DNA from: Amylibacter sp. IMCC11727
Lineage (GTDB): Bacteria; Pseudomonadota; Alphaproteobacteria; Rhodobacterales; Rhodobacteraceae
Reading direction: 5' to 3'
Length of the DNA stretch: 64,000 nt
Assembly: GCF_029854195.1 (NCBI RefSeq)
Contig: NZ_CP122960.1
Span: forward strand, 812,001 to 876,000
The position numbers were made by a program, and so were the translations under genes. The notes beneath the pieces were generated by a model. It was not told where the DNA came from and did no database searches. It was given only the letters and a program-made list of their open reading frames with translations. Shown in pieces: positions 52,401-60,426 of the stretch (its first letter is position 1; each line of letters begins with the position of its first letter).

Positions 52401-53387
52401 GTGAAAGCGCTTGTCTACACAGGGCCCAAAACGCTCGAGATTCATGAGCGCGATGATCTGAGCGCAGGTGGGGATGACAATCTGATCCGCGTGGATGCCG
52501 TTGGCATTTGTGGATCAGACATGCACGCCTATCTGGGGCATGATGAGCGGCGGCCAGCACCGCTGATCCTTGGGCATGAGGCCGCAGGTTTGGTGCTGTC
52601 TGGGCCGATGGCGGGTAAAAACGTGACGGTCAATCCGCTCGTGACTTGTGGCGCCTGTCGGTATTGTTTGGAGGGCCGTGAAAACCTGTGCCAAACACGT
52701 CAGATCATTTCGATGCAGCCCCGCGAGGGGGCGTTTGCGCAGCAGTTGGTGATGCCCACATCCAACTTGGTAGACGTGCCAAACGGTGTAGCCATTGAAC
52801 ATGCCGCGCTGGCAGAACCGATTGCCGTGTGTTGGCATGCGGTTCGGCTGGGGCGCGATGCGCTGTTTGGGGATTTGGCGAAGGCCAAATGTCTGGTGCA
52901 GGGCGGTGGCGCGATTGGGGTTGGATCAGCGTTGAGCTTACGGGCGATGGGCGCGACAGACGTGACCATCGCAGAGCCGAACACGGTGCGGCACGATGTG
53001 TTGAACGGGCTGGGTGATTTTCGTGTTTGCGACCCTGCCGATGCTGGCGAAGGGTTCGACATCATCATCGATTGCGTTGGCATTTCACACACGCGCAAGG
53101 CCGCCACTGCGATGGTTGCTCCGGGCGGTGTGGTTGTGCATGTGGGGCTTGGTGACAGTATTGAAGGATTGGATGTGCGACGCATGACGTTGCAAGAGGT
53201 GACGTTTATCGGGACCTACACCTATACTGCGCAGGACTTCCGTGACACGGCGCAAGGTATTTTCGATGGGATTTTTGGCAATCTGAATTGGATCGAAGAA
53301 CGCCCATTGGATGATGGCGCACAGGCGTTTGCGGACATTCTGGCGGGCAAAGTGGCCGCACCTAAAATTGTGCTGCGGCCAAATTAA
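52401..53387 (+). CDS. Zinc-dependent alcohol dehydrogenase (medium-chain family)
   Basis: This 328-residue enzyme starts with GTG 4 nt after the HpsN-like gene, with AGGA just upstream. Catalytic zinc ligands are in 'GICGSDMHAYLGHDE' (Cys37) and 'ILGHEAAG' (His-Glu, near 58); the structural zinc site is 'CGACRYCLEGRENLC' (four cysteines, near 84-98). The NAD-binding motif is changed to 'VQGGGAIGVGSALSL'. Coupling with the HpsN-like gene suggests that both act on the same polyol, for example by interconverting its enantiomers through a keto form, as HpsO and HpsP do in dihydroxypropanesulfonate pathways. This role is inferred. Confidence 0.88.
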   Translation: MKALVYTGPKTLEIHERDDLSAGGDDNLIRVDAVGICGSDMHAYLGHDERRPAPLILGHEAAGLVLSGPMAGKNVTVNPLVTCGACRYCLEGRENLCQTRQIISMQPREGAFAQQLVMPTSNLVDVPNGVAIEHAALAEPIAVCWHAVRLGRDALFGDLAKAKCLVQGGGAIGVGSALSLRAMGATDVTIAEPNTVRHDVLNGLGDFRVCDPADAGEGFDIIIDCVGISHTRKAATAMVAPGGVVVHVGLGDSIEGLDVRRMTLQEVTFIGTYTYTAQDFRDTAQGIFDGIFGNLNWIEERPLDDGAQAFADILAGKVAAPKIVLRPN

Positions 53388-53392
53388 GCGAT

Positions 53393-54154
53393 TTACCCAA
53401 ACAAGATAGACTGAAGCTGTTCCGCGCCGCCCAATAGAATGGAGCGTTCGGCGATGGCGGATTCTGGTGTGACGCGCGGGCTGGGACCGTGCATGGCCAA
53501 AGATGCGATGTAACGCCCCTGGGGGTCAGTCACGGGCACGGCAAGTGCGACCATGCCGTCCATGAATTCTTCGTTGTCGATGGCGTAGCCGCGTTTGCGT
53601 GTGAGGGCGAGTTCTTCGAGCAGGGTTAACGCGCTGGTGTGTGTTTTGTCGGTGCGCGGTGACAAATCCAATCCCATCACAAAAGCTTTGCGTGCGGAGG
53701 GGGGCAGGGATGCCATGTAGGTTTTGCCACTGGCGGTGCAATGAAATGGGACGTTTGTGCCCACTGGCAATTGAATGCGAAACGCCCAATCTGTATCGAC
53801 GCGATCGAGATAGTGCATTCCTGTTTCTTGTGGGACCACGTAGTTCACGGCTTCGCGCACCTGACGGGCCACGTTTTCAAGCACCTGATGGCGGATAATC
53901 TGATCGCGATTGGATTGGACGAGCCCCGCGCTCATGTCCATCAGACGGCGCGCTGGGCACAAACGTTTGCCGTCTGTTGAACGGGTGAGGAACCCTTCGG
54001 CTTCTAATGTGGAGCATAATCTGTGGACGGTTTGTTTGGGCAGGCCAAGTTTGGCGTTGATTTCGGTCGGGGTGAGTGGCGTGTCGCTGTTTCCGACAAC
54101 TTCTAAAATCAGGAGCATTCGCAGGTTTGTTGGAATTCTCTCTTCTGCGGCCAC
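53393..54154 (-). CDS. IclR family transcriptional regulator
   Basis: This 253-residue protein has an N-terminal winged HTH (residues 8-70; 'LTPTEINAKLGLPKQTVHRLC') and the IclR effector domain ('LPVGTNVPFHCTASGKTYMA', 'RKRGYAIDNEEFMDGMVALAVPV', outlined). It sits between two plus-strand units, converging with the alcohol dehydrogenase gene (5-nt gap) and diverging from the GMC gene (95 bp). IclR regulators usually control adjacent catabolic genes, so it probably regulates both units. Confidence 0.93.
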   Translation of the reverse strand: MAAEERIPTNLRMLLILEVVGNSDTPLTPTEINAKLGLPKQTVHRLCSTLEAEGFLTRSTDGKRLCPARRLMDMSAGLVQSNRDQIIRHQVLENVARQVREAVNYVVPQETGMHYLDRVDTDWAFRIQLPVGTNVPFHCTASGKTYMASLPPSARKAFVMGLDLSPRTDKTHTSALTLLEELALTRKRGYAIDNEEFMDGMVALAVPVTDPQGRYIASLAMHGPSPRVTPESAIAERSILLGGAEQLQSILFG

Positions 54155-54249
54155 GACTTTTCCTTTGCAATCCGTCCGAATCTCTGTTTAGCTTGATTTC
54201 ACCAAAAAACAAGACAAAAAGTCTCAATAATTGACGAAATGGGGAATTT
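54155..54249. promoter_or_regulatory. Divergent promoter region of iclR-like and GMC genes
   Basis: This 95-bp gap must hold promoters in both directions. It is AT-rich at 54195-54235 and contains AGAC-AAAAA-GTCT at 54212-54224, a short inverted repeat that could be part of an IclR operator. No other clear site is seen. Confidence 0.45.
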
Positions 54250-55845
54250 TTGGAATTTGACTATGTTGTCATAGGGGCTGGCTCGGCTGGCTGTGCTGCT
54301 GCTGCTCGGCTCTCTGAGTCGGGAAAGTATACGGTTGCGCTGTTGGAAGCGGGTGGCAAGGACACGAATCCGTGGATTCATATCCCCGTTGGTTATTTCA
54401 AAACCATGGGCAATCCGAAGACCGATTGGATGTATCATACGGAATCTGATCCGGGTCTGAACGGACGTGGTATTCCATGGCCACGCGGTAAGGTTTTGGG
54501 CGGATCGTCGTCGATCAATGGTCTGCTTTATGTGCGCGGTCAGGCGGAGGATTTCGACGGCTGGCGGCAGCTCGGCAATGAAGGCTGGGGTTGGGACGAT
54601 GTTCTGCCGTTTTTCAAAAAAGCGGAAAGCTGGCAAGGCGAAGGATCAGAGGATCGCGGGACAGATGGGCCTTTGACCGTTTCGCCAACGCGGGCGGGAC
54701 GTGATCTGGTGGATCACTGGATCGAAAGCGCGGTGAATGCGGGGTACAAGAAGAACCCAGATTACAATAGCGGCGATCAAGAAGGTGTTGGATATTTCCA
54801 ACTGACCCAGCGCGGCGGTTTGCGGTGTTCTTCGGCCAAGGCGTATTTGAAACCTGCGCGGGGGCGCAAAAACCTTGACGTGATCACGCGGGCGCAGACC
54901 GAGAAAGTGATCATCGAAGAGGGCCGTGCCACGGGTGTAATTGCGAATGTGCGTGGCACGTCGAAGACGATTAAGGCGCGCAAGGAAGTGATCTTGTGTG
55001 CGGGTGCAATTGGGTCGCCGCAAATTCTAATGCTATCGGGTGTGGGTGATGCCGAGCATTTGAAATCGGTTGGTATTGCGGGTGTGAAGCATCTGCCCGG
55101 TGTGGGGAAGAACCTGCAAGATCATTTGCAGGCGCGACCTGTGTTCAAAACAACGCTCAGCACGATCAACGTTGAAATCGACAGCATGTTTAAGCAGGCC
55201 ATGATTGGCTTGCGGTTTTTGACCACGCAGTCTGGGCCGATGACGATGGCAGCGAGCCTTGGGACGGGTTTTTTGAAAACCGATGAGCGTTTGGCAACGC
55301 CTGACATTCAGTTCCACATTCAGCCGTTCAGCGCGGATAAGCCCGCAGATGGGCCGCATAAGTTCAGCGGATTTACTGCGTCTGTTTTGCAGATGCGTCC
55401 TGAAAGTGCGGGCCATTTGGAGCTGACGTCAAACAACTGGCGCGATTATCCTGCGATCCATCCGAATTATCTGGCAACAGAAACGGATCAGCGCACGATT
55501 GTGGCTGGGATTGAGATCGCACGAAAGATTTCGCGCACCAACCCATTGGCCGAATTCATCACCGAAGAGCATGCACCGGGTGAAGGTGTGGCGATGGGTG
55601 ATTATGAGGCGACATTGAATTGGGCGCGCGAAGCGTCTGTTACAATTTATCATCCCACTGGAACCTGCAAGATGGGCAAAGACGACCAAGCGGTTGTTGA
55701 TCCACGGTTGCGGGTACATGGAATCGAAGGTTTGCGGGTGGCGGATGCGTCGATCATGCCAATCATCACAAGCGGAAATACAAATGCGCCTTGCATCATG
55801 ATTGGTGAAAAGGTTGCGAGCATGGTCTTGGAGGACGCAAACTAA
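54250..55845 (+). CDS. GMC family FAD-dependent oxidoreductase (choline dehydrogenase-like)
   Basis: This 531-residue flavoprotein starts with TTG; an in-frame stop 18 nt upstream and no ATG leave no alternative, and GGGGAA lies just before. The FAD-binding motif is 'VVIGAGSAGCAAAARLSE', GMC signature 1 is 'PRGKVLGGSSSINGLLYVRG', signature 2 is 'GAIGSPQILMLSGVG', and the catalytic His is in 'YHPTGTCKMG' (near residue 468). It oxidises a primary alcohol to an aldehyde or acid and passes electrons to the respiratory chain. No betaine aldehyde dehydrogenase adjoins, so choline is unlikely; the substrate is probably the one taken up by the TRAP system downstream. Confidence 0.92.
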   Translation: MEFDYVVIGAGSAGCAAAARLSESGKYTVALLEAGGKDTNPWIHIPVGYFKTMGNPKTDWMYHTESDPGLNGRGIPWPRGKVLGGSSSINGLLYVRGQAEDFDGWRQLGNEGWGWDDVLPFFKKAESWQGEGSEDRGTDGPLTVSPTRAGRDLVDHWIESAVNAGYKKNPDYNSGDQEGVGYFQLTQRGGLRCSSAKAYLKPARGRKNLDVITRAQTEKVIIEEGRATGVIANVRGTSKTIKARKEVILCAGAIGSPQILMLSGVGDAEHLKSVGIAGVKHLPGVGKNLQDHLQARPVFKTTLSTINVEIDSMFKQAMIGLRFLTTQSGPMTMAASLGTGFLKTDERLATPDIQFHIQPFSADKPADGPHKFSGFTASVLQMRPESAGHLELTSNNWRDYPAIHPNYLATETDQRTIVAGIEIARKISRTNPLAEFITEEHAPGEGVAMGDYEATLNWAREASVTIYHPTGTCKMGKDDQAVVDPRLRVHGIEGLRVADASIMPIITSGNTNAPCIMIGEKVASMVLEDAN

Positions 55846-56516
55846 TGTGGGAATCTGTAATTGATTACAGTCAAATTATCATCGCTGACCTGATTTTGTC
55901 AGGGGATAATGCGTTGATTATTGGCATGGCGGCGGCTGGCCTGTCACCTGAGTTGCGCAAGAAAGCGATCCTGTATGGGATGGTGATTGCGGCTGTTCTG
56001 CGAATCGTCTTTGCGGTTATTGCAACAAAATTGCTGGGGATTCCGGGCATTTTGTTCGTTGGGTCCGTGCTGCTCTTTTGGGTTTGCTGGAGGTTGTTTG
56101 TGGAAATCCGCGAAGGAACGGATGAACACGCGGCCGAAGCGTTGGAAGATGCCGAGAATCCAGAGGCTGGATATACAGGTCCACCGCGCCGCACGATGGG
56201 CGCAGCCCTTATTTCTATTACGATTGCGGATGTGTCCATGTCCTTGGACAATGTGTTGGCGGTTGCGGCCATTGCGGATGGGGACTCGACCAAGCTGATC
56301 GTCGGTCTGGCGCTGGCCATTGTGCTTATGGCGTTCGCTGCTACGCTGATTATGAAATTGCTGACGAGATATCCTTGGATTTCTTGGGTCGGTTTGATCG
56401 TTCTGGTCTATGTTGCGGCAGAGATGTTCTATCGCGGTACGTTTGACGCGAACAATGGTGTGTTGCCGATGTTGGGTTTGATTGAAGGATATGAACTGAG
56501 CAAAGGGGGGCATTAG
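55845..56516 (+). CDS. TerC family integral membrane protein
   Basis: This 223-residue protein has about seven membrane segments and the two TerC signatures 'DLILSGDNALIIGMAAAGL' and 'ITIADVSMSLDNVLAVAAIA', whose aspartates and asparagines form the likely metal or ion site. Members are linked to tellurite resistance and to manganese or other ion export. Its ATG overlaps the stop of the GMC gene by one base, so it is coupled to a catabolic gene, which is an unusual place for TerC. Export of an ion or product of the pathway is a possible role, not shown. Confidence 0.9.
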   Translation: MWESVIDYSQIIIADLILSGDNALIIGMAAAGLSPELRKKAILYGMVIAAVLRIVFAVIATKLLGIPGILFVGSVLLFWVCWRLFVEIREGTDEHAAEALEDAENPEAGYTGPPRRTMGAALISITIADVSMSLDNVLAVAAIADGDSTKLIVGLALAIVLMAFAATLIMKLLTRYPWISWVGLIVLVYVAAEMFYRGTFDANNGVLPMLGLIEGYELSKGGH

Positions 56517-56548
56517 CGCCCCAGAATGGGAGTTTTCAACAGGTCATA

Positions 56549-56562
56549 CCACTGTTCAGTGG
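56549..56562. promoter_or_regulatory. 14-bp perfect palindrome upstream of the TRAP binding-protein gene
   Basis: CCACTGTTCAGTGG has 6-bp arms and a 2-bp centre. It lies 84 bp before the binding-protein start, in the 129-bp gap after terC, so it is a candidate operator or the stem of a short leader. Confidence 0.45.
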
Positions 56563-56645
56563 GCGGTCTGATTGAATAAAAGCCGAACTTATTGCCTTCG
56601 GGGTTCGGGATAAAAAGTCAGAAGGTTAACCTAGGGAGGAACATT

Positions 56646-57752
56646 ATGTTCACTTTAAAAACTTTGACAAAGGGTGCAGTCGCGACGGCGGTTGGTGTAT
56701 CTTTGTTCGCATCCGCGGCGTTCGCGGAAAAAGTACTGCGGATTCAATCCGTGCTGCCAACAACAGCTGACGAAGTTGTCATGCTGAACGCGTTTGGTGA
56801 CGACGTTGCTGCGTTGACAGGGGGGTCACTGAAAATCGAAGTGCTGCCAGCGGGTGCCGTTGTTGGCCCACGCGACATCATGGACGCGGTTGACGCCGGT
56901 CTGGTTGAAGGCGGTTTCGCATGGACACACTATTGGGGTGGTAAGCACGTTGCAGCCAACCTGTTTGGCGCACCTGTAGCGGGCGCTGGTGTTGGCATGG
57001 ACAACATCGCGTTCTTGTCTTGGTTCCAGTTCGGCGGCGGTAAAGAGCTGTACGACCGTCTGTGGGACGAAATGGGCGTAAACGTAAAAGGCTTCATGTT
57101 GCAGCCAGTTGGTCCAGAGGCATTGGGTTGGTTCCCAGAGCCGATCAAATCTATGGATGACTTCCGTAAAATGCGTTTCCGGGCTCCTCCAGGTATGGTT
57201 GGTGCTGCTTACGCTGAAATCGGTGTTCCTGCTGTAGCTATGGGCGGTGGTGACATTCTGCCAGCGCTGGAAAAAGGTACAATCGATGCGGCTGAATGGT
57301 GCTGCCCGAAGCCTGACTCTGTGTTTGGTTTCCAGAAAGTTCTGAAGCACTACTACCTTCAGGGTCTGCACCAGGTTGTTGTGAACGCTGACATGTATGT
57401 AAACGGCGATTTCTACAACGGTCTGTCCGATCTGGAAAAGAAAGCGCTGGAAGTTGCTGCAAACGCGTCTTTGTCTAAGTCCATGTCTTACCGTATTTAC
57501 GAAAACGGCAAGGCGCTGAAAGACCTGACAGACAACCACGGCGTTATTCTGGAAGACACACCAGCTGACTACTTCACCGAGTACATGGCTGCTGCGAAAA
57601 AATCGCTGCAAGCTGCGGCTGATGAGAACGCCTTCTTCGCAGAAGTATGGCAGTCTCAGAAAGACTTTGCTGACATCGCTGTTCCATTCTGGGCTGGCGC
57701 ACAGGCGTCTAACGCGTCTTTGGGTAAAGCACACGCTGACACTCTGAAGTAA
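56646..57752 (+). CDS. TRAP transporter substrate-binding protein (TakP-like)
   Basis: This 368-residue protein starts at the ATG at 56646 with GGGAGGAA upstream. It has a signal peptide (residues 1-28, cleaved after AAFA). The DctP-type fold is shown by 'LPAGAVVGPRDIMDAVDAG', 'FRKMRFRAPPGMVG' with the arginine that binds carboxylates, and 'DAAEWCCPKPDSVFGFQKVLKHYY' (outlined), close to TakP-type 2-oxoacid binding proteins. It delivers its ligand to the fused permease encoded next. Codon use is that of a very highly expressed gene. A strong terminator-like hairpin follows. Confidence 0.93.
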   Translation: MFTLKTLTKGAVATAVGVSLFASAAFAEKVLRIQSVLPTTADEVVMLNAFGDDVAALTGGSLKIEVLPAGAVVGPRDIMDAVDAGLVEGGFAWTHYWGGKHVAANLFGAPVAGAGVGMDNIAFLSWFQFGGGKELYDRLWDEMGVNVKGFMLQPVGPEALGWFPEPIKSMDDFRKMRFRAPPGMVGAAYAEIGVPAVAMGGGDILPALEKGTIDAAEWCCPKPDSVFGFQKVLKHYYLQGLHQVVVNADMYVNGDFYNGLSDLEKKALEVAANASLSKSMSYRIYENGKALKDLTDNHGVILEDTPADYFTEYMAAAKKSLQAAADENAFFAEVWQSQKDFADIAVPFWAGAQASNASLGKAHADTLK

Positions 57753-57767
57753 GACTTGTCTTACGGT

Positions 57768-57800
57768 GCGGGGCCCTTCGCGGGCCCCGCGCTTCTTTTT
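57768..57800 (+). terminator. Strong hairpin between TRAP binding-protein and permease genes
   Basis: GCGGGGCCC and GGGCCCCGC form a 9-bp perfect stem with a TTCGC loop, followed by GCTTCTTTTT. It should end most transcripts after the binding-protein gene, leaving fewer to reach the permease gene. Confidence 0.85.
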
Positions 57801-57872
57801 CGATAAGGGCAAACGCCTTTTTCAAAAAAGAAGCCAAGCAAATGGCTGATAAATATAAAAGGGAGAGACATC

Positions 57873-60347
57873 ATGGCTGCTGAAGAACCGATTCCAGAGA
57901 ATCTTGAAATTGCAGATGAACTGATTGCGGAGCGCCGTGCCGAAGCCCCAGGTGAAACGCCCGAGGATATGACGCCGTGGCAACGTCCGATCACTGCTGT
58001 GATTGATGTGATTAACTATCGCGCGGGGCAGATCATTGCGTTGATGATGATCCCGCTGATCGCGATTGTTGTGTGGGAAGTCATTTCGCGCAACTTGGAT
58101 TCTATTTTGGTGGATGCTGGGTTTGGCGATTTGGCCAAATCCTTGGGCCTTGGCCCGACGCTGCAAGCCTATGACCTGAGCCGCATGATTGCGGGTGTGT
58201 TGTGGATGGCGGGTGCGGGTTACGGCCTGATGCGCGGTGTGCATATCCGTGCGGACTTCCTCTATCGGAACTGGTCTGACAAGACACAGGCGACGATGGA
58301 TGCGGTTGCGTATCTATTGTTCTTTATTCCTTCGATGATCTTTTTCACCGTGGTGGCCAGCCAATTCTGGTGGTTGTCCTATGAAACGGGCGAGCGCATG
58401 GCGCTGGATAGTGCGTGGCAGCCGATTTTGTGGCCTGCACGTATTGCGATGCCGATTGGTGGTTTCCTGCTGCTGATCCAAGGCCTGCCTGAGATTTTCC
58501 GTGCTTTCCATAAGATGGGTAAAGAACGCGAGCGCAAGTTTGTTATGTTCTTGCCGATCTATCTGATTGGCTTGGTGTGGCTGACGCTTGCGATCTTTGC
58601 ACCTGATGTGGTGCCGGGCGGTGAGTGGTTCACGGGTGTCATGTCGGCGAGCCCTGGGCTGTCTAAACCAACGATTGGTTTGATTATGCTGGGTGCGATG
58701 TTGTTCGTGATCTTCATCGGCTTCCCGATTTCCTTTACGCTGATCTTCCTTGGCTTTGTGTTCGGGATTTGGGGTGCGAACTTCAAACTGACCACGTTGT
58801 TGATGACGCTGAACACCAACTCTACCATGCTGAACGATCAGCTGATGGCGGTGCCACTGTTCGTGCTGATGGGGATTGTGATGGAGAGCGCTGGTTTGAT
58901 GGAACGCCTGTTCTCGTCGATCCAGATGATCATGTCGCGGGTGCGCGGTGCGTTGTTTATCGCGGTTTTGATCGTGTCTACGATCTTTGCGGCAGCGACG
59001 GGTATCGTTGGTGCGTCTGTAACCATGCTGGGTATTATGGCGGGTGCCACGATGAGCCGTGCTGGATATGATGTGAAACTGGCGGCGGGTACGATTACAG
59101 CTGGCGGGACACTTGGTATTCTGATCCCACCGTCGATCATGTTGATCGTGATGGGGCCTGTGCTTGAGGTCTCCACGCTTGATCTGTTCCGTGCGGCGTT
59201 TGTGCCAGGGGCGATCCTTGCTTCGCTTTACCTGCTGTATACGCTGGGGCGGTGTTGGATTAACCCAGATTTGGGTCCAATCCTATCCGAAGAGGACCAA
59301 CCTGAAACGTCGAACTTCTATGGCGCAGAGGTTGCCTTGATCTGTCTGGGTATTCTGACGATCTGTCGTGTGTTTGGTTTGGGCCTTGGCGGCGCATTTG
59401 GCGGGGTGGTTCCGTTTGGTGGGTTGCTGATGCTGTTGATTGTGATGGCCGTGGCCTATCAAGCCTATCGCAAGCTGGCGATCCTGCGCATTGCGGTGCC
59501 TTTGGCGGTGCTGTTCCACCTGTATATGGTGTTCGGGAATATGGGTGAGGATGGCAGCCTGTCGATTATGTCGATTGCAATGGCTGCATTTGTTGTGCTG
59601 TTGGCCATCTTGGGTCGCCCGATTTACAGCAAAGACGCAGAAGAGGGGTTCTACTTTGCGCCGCTGTGGGATGAGTTCTTTGCGGGGCTGATGCCACCGA
59701 CGATCCTCATTTCCTTTGCGCTTGGCTCGATCCTTCTCGGCTTTGCAACACCTGCAGAAGCGGCGGCGATGGGTGCCTTTGGTGCGATCCTTCTGTCCAT
59801 TGGGTACGGTAAATTCACTTTCTCCAGTTTCTTTGACAGTTTGATCAAGGCTTTGGAAATCACCGTGCTGATTATGTTCTTGGTGGCGGCGTCCAACTTC
59901 TTTGGTGCGGAATTCTCGGCTCTGGGCACACCGCAGCTGATGACCAAACTGCTGCTGGGGATGGAGTTGTCGCCTTACATCATGCTGTTGCTGGTGATGG
60001 CGCTGATCTTCCTGCTTGGCTGGCCGCTGGAATGGGTGCCGATTGTGCTGATCGTTGTGCCGATCCTGTTGCCGGTTGTGCATGCGCTCGATCTGCATGG
60101 GTTGAATCGCTATGACATGATGGTTTGGTTCGGTATCCTTGTTGCGGTGAACCTGCAAACCGCGTGGCTCAGTCCGCCTGTGGCTTTGTCGGCGTACTTC
60201 CTGAAAGGGGTTGTGCCGAATTGGGACCTGAAAGACATCTACATCGGTATGATGCAGTTCATGCTGGTGCAGTTGACAGGCCTGATCCTGCTGTTGGTGT
60301 TCCCTCAGTTAGTTCTGTGGTTGCCACGGGTGATGAGCGGCGGGTGA
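57873..60347 (+). CDS. TRAP transporter fused permease (DctQ-DctM type)
   Basis: This 824-residue membrane protein joins a four-helix DctQ-like small subunit (residues 40-215) to a DctM-like large subunit (about 265-820). DctM features are 'GFPISFTLIFLGFVFGIWG', 'SVTMLGIMAGATMSRAGYD', 'GTLGILIPPSIMLIVMGP' and 'FATPAEAAAMGAFGAILLS'. An insertion of about 130 residues with extra membrane segments (around 470-605) splits the DctM part and contains 'SKDAEEGFYFAPLWDEF'. It uses the sodium gradient to import the ligand delivered by the binding protein. GGGAGAGA precedes the start. Confidence 0.93.
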   Translation: MAAEEPIPENLEIADELIAERRAEAPGETPEDMTPWQRPITAVIDVINYRAGQIIALMMIPLIAIVVWEVISRNLDSILVDAGFGDLAKSLGLGPTLQAYDLSRMIAGVLWMAGAGYGLMRGVHIRADFLYRNWSDKTQATMDAVAYLLFFIPSMIFFTVVASQFWWLSYETGERMALDSAWQPILWPARIAMPIGGFLLLIQGLPEIFRAFHKMGKERERKFVMFLPIYLIGLVWLTLAIFAPDVVPGGEWFTGVMSASPGLSKPTIGLIMLGAMLFVIFIGFPISFTLIFLGFVFGIWGANFKLTTLLMTLNTNSTMLNDQLMAVPLFVLMGIVMESAGLMERLFSSIQMIMSRVRGALFIAVLIVSTIFAAATGIVGASVTMLGIMAGATMSRAGYDVKLAAGTITAGGTLGILIPPSIMLIVMGPVLEVSTLDLFRAAFVPGAILASLYLLYTLGRCWINPDLGPILSEEDQPETSNFYGAEVALICLGILTICRVFGLGLGGAFGGVVPFGGLLMLLIVMAVAYQAYRKLAILRIAVPLAVLFHLYMVFGNMGEDGSLSIMSIAMAAFVVLLAILGRPIYSKDAEEGFYFAPLWDEFFAGLMPPTILISFALGSILLGFATPAEAAAMGAFGAILLSIGYGKFTFSSFFDSLIKALEITVLIMFLVAASNFFGAEFSALGTPQLMTKLLLGMELSPYIMLLLVMALIFLLGWPLEWVPIVLIVVPILLPVVHALDLHGLNRYDMMVWFGILVAVNLQTAWLSPPVALSAYFLKGVVPNWDLKDIYIGMMQFMLVQLTGLILLLVFPQLVLWLPRVMSGG

Positions 60348-60375
60348 CGTCGTAACGCTGAATTATAACGCTTGA

Positions 60376-60426
60376 ATTTGCGCCTCCGATGGGTTCCATG
60401 GAACCAACATCATCGGAGGCGCAAAT
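60376..60426 (+). promoter_or_regulatory. 16-bp hairpin that masks the ribosome binding site of the PLP-enzyme gene
   Basis: ATTTGCGCCTCCGATG (60376-60391) and CATCGGAGGCGCAAAT (60411-60426) are perfectly complementary. The right arm holds the Shine-Dalgarno GGAGG (60415-60419) and two bases of the ATG at 60425. The loop carries a second palindrome, GGTTCCATGGAACC. When folded, the start would be closed to ribosomes. Confidence 0.75.

Noticed and set aside
60389..60424. An N-terminal extension of the PLP enzyme from the ATG at 60389 or 60398.
   Set aside because: Neither has a ribosome binding site, and both lie in the loop or arm of the hairpin; the ATG at 60425 has GGAGG at the right distance.
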